Source: Bacteroides propionicigenes
GTDB lineage: Bacteria; Bacteroidota; Bacteroidia; Bacteroidales; Bacteroidaceae
Direction: 5' to 3'
Assembly: GCF_018390535.1 (NCBI RefSeq)
Contig: NZ_JAHBBW010000003.1
Location: forward strand, 248,001 to 312,000
DNA: 64,000 nt
Shown here in pieces: positions 47,015 through 53,884 of the stretch. The notes beneath the pieces are model-generated. The model was not told the DNA's origin. It worked only from the letters and a program-made list of their open reading frames with translations, and searched no databases. The position numbers and the translations under genes are program-made. Position 1 is the stretch's first letter, and every line of letters begins with the position of its first letter.

Positions 47015-47065
47015 CTTATTCCGTAAAATGGCTGGTTTATTCTGAATTTCGTTAGTTTTATTCTG
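47015..47065 (-). repeat. Three direct repeats with exact 21-bp spacing (iteron-like)
   Basis: CTTATTCCG (47015-47023), TTTATTCTG (47036-47044) and TTTATTCTG (47057-47065). Spacing is 21 bp twice, two turns of the helix. They lie about 30-80 bp upstream of the -7 element of the excisionase-primase operon. Confidence 0.65.
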
Positions 47066-47130
47066 AGGCAAAAAAAAGGTTTATGTAGAAGTAAGTCGAA
47101 TGCTTTAGGTAAGTATTTGATTTATAGAAA

Positions 47131-47162
47131 TAAAAATGGCATACTGTGTGAGGATATGCCAT
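47131..47162 (-). terminator. Terminator of the unknown gene before the integrase
   Basis: On the minus strand ATGGCATA (47162-47155) pairs with TATGCCAT (47143-47136), then TTTTTA. It ends the 355-aa gene and keeps its transcript out of the excisionase operon. Confidence 0.65.
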
Positions 47163-47193
47163 CGTGTAGTTTATAAAATGGAATGTCGTTAGA

Positions 47194-48261
47194 TTAGGGG
47201 TATTTTGCGATGAAGCCATTTATTTTTGTTTGCAAATCATGGCTCAATCCTTTTTTCTGACGATACTTTTCTTCAAGAATGAATCGAATAAACTCCCGTA
47301 CTTTTGGATTTTCTGTATCCAATTTATCCAGTAGTTCTATTACTTCTATCCAATTATTAGTAAAAGGTGTTTCTTTATAACCCATTGTAGGAGAACGGAG
47401 ATATTTTTCTGCTGTACTGTAGGTGGTTCCAACTAAGTTTCTGGTAAATTCAACGAAAGAAACTTCTTTTGTGTCAACATCTAAATAGTACTCAAATAAA
47501 GATTTGATAATATAAACTATTTGTTTTGTATCTATTTTATTGACTGAGGAATCTGTTAATAAAGACATGGCATTTCCAATGTGTTTTTGTAGCAGAATAT
47601 ACCAATGAATTAAGGTTTGATTAGTTAAATGTGAGATTAGCTCTTCGGAGAATCCACATAGCTTGCTGTTAAGCAGTTGAAGTTTGCTATTTAATAAGGT
47701 ACTAAAGTCTGTAATTTCTTTCTTTTCAGACTTTGCGCATTCATACAATTCTTGGAATATTTCCTTGTCTGTAAAGAATCTGAAAAAATCATTTTTATAT
47801 TTTTGATTTTTAATATGGGGAAATTCATCTATTCTGTAGTATCCGTTTTCAATTATGTTCTTTTTTAGGGGAGCGTTTAATGCATCATATCCAAGTATTT
47901 GTTTATGCTCTTCAAGAAGATACTTCTCCATCAAATCTTCGCATGACAACTTATAAAGTAGATTTCCATCGTAATATATCTGTTTGTTAAAGAGTTCAAA
48001 AGAACAGATTTCTTCATTGCATTGTTGATACCCGTTATTACTTATGAAATCCTCTATTTTTTCTTTGGAGAAGAAGCCTATTTGAGAAGTAATCATAAAA
48101 AAATCAGCATCTAAATGTTGTATTGCCAATTTGAAACAATCAAGGGAAATTTCAAGATAGCCCAGATACTCCCATACTGACTGTAGAGGGAGTTTTATTT
48201 CTTTCTTGGGAAATTCTGCCCCATCATACTTTAGTAGTTCTTTTAACGTTGTTGAATCCAT
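47194..48261 (-). CDS. Hypothetical island protein next to the integrase
   Basis: 355 aa, cytosolic, mostly helical, no membrane segment. Segments such as WEYLGYLEISLDCFKLAIQH and YLDVDTKEVSFVEFTRNLVG show no catalytic motif I know. It lies 63 bp after the integrase gene, with its own terminator. Regulators of conjugative transposons such as RteC have a similar size and position in Bacteroides, but resemblance is too faint to name it. Confidence 0.55.
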   Translation of the reverse strand: MDSTTLKELLKYDGAEFPKKEIKLPLQSVWEYLGYLEISLDCFKLAIQHLDADFFMITSQIGFFSKEKIEDFISNNGYQQCNEEICSFELFNKQIYYDGNLLYKLSCEDLMEKYLLEEHKQILGYDALNAPLKKNIIENGYYRIDEFPHIKNQKYKNDFFRFFTDKEIFQELYECAKSEKKEITDFSTLLNSKLQLLNSKLCGFSEELISHLTNQTLIHWYILLQKHIGNAMSLLTDSSVNKIDTKQIVYIIKSLFEYYLDVDTKEVSFVEFTRNLVGTTYSTAEKYLRSPTMGYKETPFTNNWIEVIELLDKLDTENPKVREFIRFILEEKYRQKKGLSHDLQTKINGFIAKYP

Positions 48262-48324
48262 AATATAATATTTTGTTCTAAGATACTGTACTTGCTTTAA
48301 ACCATCAACATTTTGGTTGTAAAA

Positions 48325-49671
48325 CTAGATTGTTGATCTGAAAAAATCATGATTTAATAGCATTTTTGCATTTTCTTCCTTGGTTATTCTAACGTAACGC
48401 ATGAAGCTACTCTCGGTTTTATGTCCTGTAATCTGCATGATTGCTAAGGAGGGGATCCCCTTCTTTGAAGCGTTGGAAGCAAAACTTCTTCTTGCTGTAT
48501 GAGATGTTACCATTTCGCATTTTTCATAGGTAACTTCTTGCCGTATTCCTCCTTTTGTTTCCATTATATTAATCTTTTCAGTAATTCCAGCTTTGCGACA
48601 TATCTTTTTAAGCATACGATTAGTTGCTTGGTTACATTGTATTACAGGGGGCTTATTGCCATATTTCTCTAAGATGATTTTTACAACGGGATGAATTGGG
48701 ATAACAACTTTTGTGGCTGTCTTTTGAGTAACAATTGTAATAGTCTCTTCTTGGAAATTAATATGCTTTGCTGCAAGACGGGCAATGTCACTATATCTAA
48801 GTCCTGTATAGCAACTTATTAGAAAGCCATCTCTTACCTGTGCTTGATTGTCTGGGAGTTCTAAAGTATAGAGTTTCTCTAATTCGCTTTCATTCAGATA
48901 GATTGATTCGGCATCTTCACGAAACGCTTTGAAATCTTTTTTCTTGAAATCATCATTGATGGTATATCCATTCTCGTTTGCATATCTCATAAACACTTTG
49001 ATGTTTTTTATGAATTTACCGATTACACTAGGGCGATACAACCCACGAGAGTGCTTGGTTTCGTTTAAATAACTAACAAAGTCATTATAGAAGTCCATAT
49101 TAATAGATTCTAAAGTTAATTTCACGTTACGATCTTTTGAGTATCTTTTCAATGCACTTTGCGTTGAAACGTAGTTTCGTATTGAACCCGGAACTAGCTT
49201 TGCCCCCTTATCATTTAAAATTGAACCCTCTCTGCATAAGGTTATGAAGAAGTCAATATAGGAAATGAAATCTGTAAAGGTGCGTTTGCTTTCTATTTGC
49301 ACTCTATTCAGCTCTTTCATCATTTCAGCTTTCACTTGGTCTGCCATTGGTTGTATGTTGTGTAACTTGAAGTTTTCCATTACCCAAATGAAGAGATTAA
49401 GTGTTCTTTCTATCTCTTTATTGATATTACGCAATTGTACCTGCAATAATGGATTTCCTTTTAAGTTTGGATTCCGCTTCGGATCTTCGATTGCTCTTCC
49501 TGTGGCGTTATCCCAATGGCATGGTTTGATTTTGTATTCAGCCGGAAGGTGAATGTTTAATCTTACCTTATTAATAAATACACGCATTCTTATTGCGGAG
49601 AACTCTGCATTAGAGTCTTTAAGAGAGAATTTAGGATTTGCTACGGTGTAGCATGTTTTAATTTTAATCAT
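48325..49671 (-). CDS. Tyrosine site-specific integrase
   Basis: 448 aa. N-terminal arm-binding domain, SAM-like core-binding domain (about 130-250) and a catalytic domain with Arg292 (CYTGLRYSDI), His391 and Arg394 (HTARRSF), His417 (GHKTES) and Tyr426 (FMRYVRI). This is the Bacteroides tRNA-integrase type. It should recombine the 14-bp att cores of the island. A copy of the 45-bp composite element lies 32 bp before its start. Confidence 0.93.
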   Translation of the reverse strand: MIKIKTCYTVANPKFSLKDSNAEFSAIRMRVFINKVRLNIHLPAEYKIKPCHWDNATGRAIEDPKRNPNLKGNPLLQVQLRNINKEIERTLNLFIWVMENFKLHNIQPMADQVKAEMMKELNRVQIESKRTFTDFISYIDFFITLCREGSILNDKGAKLVPGSIRNYVSTQSALKRYSKDRNVKLTLESINMDFYNDFVSYLNETKHSRGLYRPSVIGKFIKNIKVFMRYANENGYTINDDFKKKDFKAFREDAESIYLNESELEKLYTLELPDNQAQVRDGFLISCYTGLRYSDIARLAAKHINFQEETITIVTQKTATKVVIPIHPVVKIILEKYGNKPPVIQCNQATNRMLKKICRKAGITEKINIMETKGGIRQEVTYEKCEMVTSHTARRSFASNASKKGIPSLAIMQITGHKTESSFMRYVRITKEENAKMLLNHDFFRSTI

Positions 49672-50121
49672 ATATTCAACGTATTAATTATTCCATTATT
49701 ACTTTTCAAGGGTCGTTCCGTTACATTCTTATATGACGAAGCGTCATGAGTGATTTTCTGCTGCTTTTTATCTGATTGCAGAATATGACGCTCTGTCAAA
49801 TGATCGGACCACTTGTCAGTAACCTGTTCACAAAGATTGCACCTCCGTAGCGTGCCAAAGTGCTTACTTTGTCTATTAAATTAAACTTGTATGATGTATA
49901 ATTGTCAGATAATCAATGTGATGTGTTGTCTTGTACTAATAAGTTAAAGAGTTAAGAAAATACAATAGAAATACACCTATTAACATTTCTTTGTTATTGT
50001 GTCAATTTGACACTAACTAGAAAACTCTTTATGTCTTTATGGCAGAAGCCCTTGTTTGATAAAAAAAGCATATTAAATTAATGTTTAGGTATAAGTAATC
50101 TATTCTTTTGTGTCACAAAAG
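49672..50121. other. Intergenic region between integrase and cargo operon
   Basis: No gene. Holds the second composite element (49703-49747) and an imperfect palindrome TGACG-CTC-TGTCA (49786-49798). A GGCAGAAGCCC at 50043-50053 recurs in inverted form at 53036. The promoter of the cargo operon lies at its right end. Confidence 0.5.
49703..49747. repeat. Composite 45-bp element, copy 2
   Basis: TTTTCAAG, 4 bp, GTTCCGTT, 10 bp, ATGACG-AAG-CGTCAT, with the same block order and spacing as copy 1 (42166-42210). Lies upstream of the integrase gene. Confidence 0.65.
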
Positions 50122-50152
50122 TTGAAATTCTGGTTTGTTTTTCTTAACTTTG
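50122..50152 (+). promoter_or_regulatory. Promoter of the small-protein / kinase / response-regulator operon
   Basis: TTG (50122-50124), 20-bp spacer, TAACTTTG (50145-50152). It lies downstream of the earliest possible start codon (50110), so that start is excluded. Confidence 0.7.
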
Positions 50153-50175
50153 TATATTGTTATAACAAAAATATT

Positions 50176-50526
50176 ATGATAATGAAAGGGTTGGATTTAA
50201 AGCTTGCTAACGAGATTCGTTTAAAACTTATAGAGTGTGCTGCTCAATCAAAAATTATATGCTATAGTGATCTTGTTCCTAATGTACTATGTGACAATCG
50301 GCATATGAATCATTTGAGTAAAATTTTAACTTATATTTCTGAGGTAGAATGGGAAGATAGAAAACTGTTATTGTCTTCTCTTGTAGTGCAAAAAGATACA
50401 AAAATTCCAGGTATTGGATATTTTGAATTATGTGCTAAATTAAATGTTTCAACAGATTATAAAGAAATGCAAAATAAGTGTTTTGAATTTTGGAGAAAAG
50501 AGGAAAATAGAAATAACTTTAAATGA
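50176..50526 (+). CDS. Small conserved-type protein of unknown function
   Basis: 116 aa from the ATG at 50176 (a second ATG at 50182). No signal or membrane segment. Residues 64-85 (LLLSSLVVQKD, then TKIPGIGYFEL) match the signature L-SALVV-K-T--PG-GFF that I remember from a widespread uncharacterised small-protein family; that match is from memory. First gene of the kinase/response-regulator operon, 47 bp before the kinase. Might be an input or modulator protein. Very AT-rich codon use. Confidence 0.6.
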   Translation: MIMKGLDLKLANEIRLKLIECAAQSKIICYSDLVPNVLCDNRHMNHLSKILTYISEVEWEDRKLLLSSLVVQKDTKIPGIGYFELCAKLNVSTDYKEMQNKCFEFWRKEENRNNFK

Positions 50527-50573
50527 GGATTTAGATATCTTTTATTTAAGATTATGAATTATACTATGTTGGT

Positions 50574-52031
50574 ATGCTATATTTACAAATTGTAATTTGG
50601 ACATTATTAGTTATTTTAGGGATTTCTTATATTGCAACTTTAATAACACCCTTAAATACAGCGGAAAAGGATGCGAAGATAAGTTATTTATATCTTTTGT
50701 CTTGTGTTTTATCATCTGCTATTTTTGTTCTATTGAAAGAGCTGTTTTTGATAGATACGGCTGTTTTTGTTTGGAAAATTTTATCTATTATTCCTCTTTG
50801 CTTAATTCTAATAATTTGTTTTTTTTACAAAAGAAAGAGTGTTAATAATATTTTTTCATTTCTCGGGGTTCTGTTATTGGGAATTATTCCTTTCCTTATA
50901 AATCTTAACATAACTCCGTCGGAGGTGTTATTGCCATCGTTAAAGAATACATATTCGTTAGATGTTATAATAATATCATTTGTTGCTTTTGCTGCTATAC
51001 TTTTATATATGGTAGCTCGACTTTTGATAAGAAAGAATCGGACAATATTGGAGTCTATTGAACATTTGTCTAATATTGTAAAAGATGCTGAGAATCTTAA
51101 TTCTAGCAGGATTGAATCTTTTAGAAGTCCATATGAGAAAATGTTATTAGAAGAGTTAACTTCAGTTACAAATGATTTTAGGAGAACTTTACATAAAACC
51201 TCGTTGGATTTAAGAACTTTAACCGATGTTTCTTCAATAGTCAGACAGGGGAATAATAAGCAATATGATGATGTTCGTCCTTTATTTTATGAGATCAAAG
51301 GTGAAATAGAAGAATTAAAAGATGCTTTTGCTACTTTTTCATCATACAAAGATTCTAAATTTGATATAGCTGGGTTTAACAATTTAGATATAATAAGAGA
51401 GTTAAATCACTTTCTTGCTACTCCTTTTTCATCGATTGTAACTAATGGGGAATTGCTAAGAAAGCAAATACTACAGAAGAAAAACATAACAAGTGCAACA
51501 TTATATATTGATAGAATCATTAGTAGTGTTCACTTATGTCAATGTGTGATTAAGGCATATCGTGAAATAACACAGGTTTCCAACTCTTTTGTAGATTCAT
51601 CTCAAACCATAAAGCAGGGTTTATCCGCAGCTTTTGATTTATTTCAATTAGAATATGCTAAGCCAAATTTGAATTTTCAAATTGAAGCAAATGATACAGT
51701 ACCAGGATATTCTAATAATTTAATAATATCGTTAATGTCGCCATTATTGCAAAATGCAGTATGTGCGTCTCCTGATTATGGATTTATAGAAGTTGCTATT
51801 AAGGAACAAGGTAGCTTCTATAGTATAACAATAACAAATATATGTATAGATAAACCAGATGCAAAGTTGTTAAATACGGTAGGTTATTCTTCTAAAGAAA
51901 ATCATACAGGTACAGGTCTGCTAATTGTAAGGCATCTTCTTCAGTTAAGAAAAAGTGGAGAGTTGAATTTTGAGATTAGTGATAATAAGATTACTTTCGA
52001 AATAAAGCTTAATAAAATATATGATAAGTAG
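50574..52031 (+). CDS. Membrane histidine kinase with five TM helices
   Basis: 485 aa. Five membrane helices (about 5-24, 36-60, 64-85, 93-112, 129-152) with no large outer domain, so the signal is probably in the membrane or cytosol. A coiled-coil linker (155-265) follows. H box NHFLATPFSSI with His279 and the usual Pro. N box LLQNAVCASP (Asn394). The G1 box is unusual (ITITNICIDKP instead of DxGxG), while G2 is kept (HTGTGLLIV, 445 on). Kinase activity is likely but not sure. The response-regulator gene starts 11 bp before its stop. Confidence 0.78.
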   Translation: MLYLQIVIWTLLVILGISYIATLITPLNTAEKDAKISYLYLLSCVLSSAIFVLLKELFLIDTAVFVWKILSIIPLCLILIICFFYKRKSVNNIFSFLGVLLLGIIPFLINLNITPSEVLLPSLKNTYSLDVIIISFVAFAAILLYMVARLLIRKNRTILESIEHLSNIVKDAENLNSSRIESFRSPYEKMLLEELTSVTNDFRRTLHKTSLDLRTLTDVSSIVRQGNNKQYDDVRPLFYEIKGEIEELKDAFATFSSYKDSKFDIAGFNNLDIIRELNHFLATPFSSIVTNGELLRKQILQKKNITSATLYIDRIISSVHLCQCVIKAYREITQVSNSFVDSSQTIKQGLSAAFDLFQLEYAKPNLNFQIEANDTVPGYSNNLIISLMSPLLQNAVCASPDYGFIEVAIKEQGSFYSITITNICIDKPDAKLLNTVGYSSKENHTGTGLLIVRHLLQLRKSGELNFEISDNKITFEIKLNKIYDK

Positions 52032-53013
52032 GGAACCGGAAATATTGATAGTTGATGATGTTGAAGTTGCTGCTAATGATTTTGCAGCATTGATAAAAGC
52101 TAATTTACGCTTCAATGTAATTGCAGTTAGTACTTCAGTAGAGGCTATTGAAGTTGTGAAAAAACACAATATTAGAGTTGTGGTTTTAGATCAAGTTATG
52201 CCGGGAAAGAAAGGAACCGACTTGTATAAAGAAATAAAGAATATAAATCCGTCTATTAAAGCTATTATGTTGACAGGAGAGGCTTCCAGTGATGAAGTTG
52301 GGCTTGCTATGCGACTAGGCTTTTCTAATTATTTGAATAAAGGAGAAATCTTGAAGTTGCCGGAAATTGTATTAAGCTTATATATTCAATATGAAATAGA
52401 TATCTTAAAGAAATATTCTCTAGAAAAATCAGTTTTACTTTATCGAGATTGGAAACAACTTTTTAGCATAAAGTATCTTCTTATAAATGTATTTCCTATA
52501 AATGGAGATATCATTAGGGAAGAAGAAAAAGAAGTAGTTCTTGATATAGTAGTTGGACAAGATATAGAAGATGCTAAGAGGTATAAGTATGAAGATACAA
52601 TTAAGTTAGAAAGTTCGCTAGAGAGTAAATTGCAAGCAGAAATGAACCTTTCTGCTGTTGGAATTCGAGAAATGAAGTCAAAAATTAATTCTGAACTTGT
52701 TAGTAAATATAGTAAATCATACACATTTGCTTCTGAATATGTTAAGGAGTCTCAGCAGAAATTTCGTTTACCTGAACAACCTGTAAATCCTGATGTGAAG
52801 TATATTTTGAGAAGGGTTATTGAACGTTCTCCTGTGTACAAAGAATTTCGTGTCATAATAGCTAGACAATGTTTGTTGTGTAAAGATGTAAAAATTTATA
52901 CCACAGTTGTATCTAAACAGACAAATCAGTTTGCTTCTAAACAAATAGACTACTTTAGTGATAATACTCACGTTGTCACAAATTTGGGGATTCATGGTGT
53001 TTATGAAAATTGA
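52021..53013 (+). CDS. Response regulator with unrecognised output domain
   Basis: 330 aa. Receiver domain 1-120: acidic pair Asp12-Asp13, phosphoacceptor Asp57 (VVVLDQVMPG), Thr85 (IMLTGEA) and Lys107 (NYLNKGE). Residues about 125-330 show no helix-turn-helix, kinase, cyclase or nuclease motif. They start with YIQYEIDILKKYSLEK and end in a beta-rich segment with a Cys pair (ARQCLLCKDVKIYT). The start overlaps the kinase by 11 bp. The regulator is therefore a two-component effector of a non-transcriptional kind. Confidence 0.75.
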   Translation: MISREPEILIVDDVEVAANDFAALIKANLRFNVIAVSTSVEAIEVVKKHNIRVVVLDQVMPGKKGTDLYKEIKNINPSIKAIMLTGEASSDEVGLAMRLGFSNYLNKGEILKLPEIVLSLYIQYEIDILKKYSLEKSVLLYRDWKQLFSIKYLLINVFPINGDIIREEEKEVVLDIVVGQDIEDAKRYKYEDTIKLESSLESKLQAEMNLSAVGIREMKSKINSELVSKYSKSYTFASEYVKESQQKFRLPEQPVNPDVKYILRRVIERSPVYKEFRVIIARQCLLCKDVKIYTTVVSKQTNQFASKQIDYFSDNTHVVTNLGIHGVYEN

Positions 53014-53294
53014 TTTATATAGTTTATGTATTTAGGGCTTCTGCCCAAAAAACTTTTTATTTTCTATTCTATTTTGCATTGTGGGTTTTTATATGTTTTT
53101 TTAATTGTTCTATTTAGATTTATAGTAATGGAAGTTTTTATTGGCTCATTATTGCAGGGACCAATATAGAGACCGTTTTAATAATCTATAATGAGTCTTT
53201 GCGTTACTTAGTGAGATGAAGAGTTTGTTTTTCTAATCCGGGCTAAAGAAATAAGAGGTTGCAGGGCATATCATTAGATAACAGCATTTAGTGA
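53014..53294. other. Gene-free right end of the island
   Basis: 281 bp with no gene. Holds the weak terminator and probably integrase arm sites next to attR; none could be proven. Confidence 0.4.
53035..53058 (+). terminator. Possible terminator of the cargo operon
   Basis: GGGC-TTCT-GCCC with weak outer pairs, then A6-C-T5, 22 bp after the response-regulator stop. Short stem, so only moderate confidence. Confidence 0.4.
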
Positions 53295-53308
53295 CCGCCA
53301 GGAACCTC
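53295..53308 (+). repeat. attR core
   Basis: CCGCCAGGAACCTC, identical to the tRNA-Cys 3' end at 33497-33510, without the rest of a tRNA. It marks the right end of the island. Confidence 0.85.
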
Positions 53309-53312
53309 GAAG

Positions 53313-53349
53313 AAACTCCGAAATATCTATTTTGATATTTCGGAGTTTT
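53313..53349. terminator. Displaced native tRNA-Cys terminator
   Basis: A perfect 15-bp stem (53313-53327 with 53334-53348) around TATTTT, ending in T4. It stands 4 bp after attR, where the tRNA terminator would be before island entry. Confidence 0.75.
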
Positions 53350-53438
53350 CTATTTCTAATAATGTAAAGGGGATGCAGGAGCAGTAGAAAATCCGTGGAG
53401 ATTTTGTTTGATGTAATAATACAGTTTGTACTTGTGCT

Positions 53439-53708
53439 CCTTCCACCCTTCCGAACCCTCCTGTTTATAAGGGATAGCGGGTGGAACCCCATATCGCAGA
53501 CTACAATTCCGGTAATTCCAATGACGCACCTCAACTTCCCAAACCTCACACCTTAGCTCCTCAAATGCCTGTGGTTTGCAGGACAAACGTCCGTGGTTAA
53601 GGGAACTGAGGTGTGAGGTTTGGGAAGCCGAGATGCGTCATTGGGGGAGTAAAAAGCAGGTTCCACCCGCTATCCCTTATAAACAGGAGGGTTCGGAAGG
53701 GTGGAAGG
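53439..53708. repeat. Long inverted-repeat element (270 bp)
   Basis: Outer arms of 50 bp (53439-53488 and 53659-53708) are perfect inverted copies. Inner arms near 53518-53553 and 53610-53644 are similar with a few mismatches. The two arms carry small open frames with similar peptides (VPPAIPYKQEGSEGWK), which are by-products of the repeat rather than genes. Probably two copies of an intergenic repeat in opposite orientation. Confidence 0.75.
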
Positions 53709-53745
53709 GGTACAGGTGCAGATTGAAATCCAAGAATATTCTCTG

Positions 53746-53807
53746 TTTTGATGTATATCATAATTCATTTTGATACACGTCAAAATGAACTATGATATAC
53801 ATCAAAA
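53746..53807. repeat. Near-perfect 28-bp inverted repeat
   Basis: Arms 53746-53773 and 53780-53807, one mismatch, 6-nt loop TACACG. It contains TTTTGATGTATATCA at both ends. It lies downstream of the porin gene; it may end its transcript, although there is no T run on that strand. Confidence 0.65.
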
Positions 53808-53884
53808 ACAGCTCTTTGCCGGCTGAATACTTCTTGCACAGAATGTATATATGCTTATCCCCGCTAAATTTCTATTGAGCCCGT

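Larger units (their letters stand above)
33497..53308. mobile_element. Integrative genomic island in tRNA-Cys (about 19.8 kb)
   Basis: Bounded by a perfect 14-bp direct repeat of the tRNA-Cys 3' end. It is clearly more AT-rich than the flanks. It carries a tyrosine integrase, an excisionase-like protein, a P4-type primase/helicase, a Toprim-like protein, a Rep-like protein, a DnaB-type helicase, HU, DUF4406 and at least three cargo modules. No virion structural gene, terminase, conjugation gene or typical relaxase was seen. It best fits a plasmid-like or satellite-type integrative element that depends on a helper for transfer. The displaced tRNA terminator at 53313 supports the right boundary. 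Confidence 0.85.

Noticed and set aside
50110..50175. Upstream start for the small cargo protein
   Set aside because: The promoter at 50122-50152 lies downstream of this start, and the added residues are a hydrophobic AT-rich reading of promoter DNA.
33497..53308. Full prophage or conjugative transposon
   Set aside because: No capsid, portal, terminase, tail, Tra or typical relaxase gene could be recognised on either strand.
53356..53773. Two small opposite open frames with similar peptides
   Set aside because: They are the two arms of the long inverted repeat read on both strands, not independent genes.
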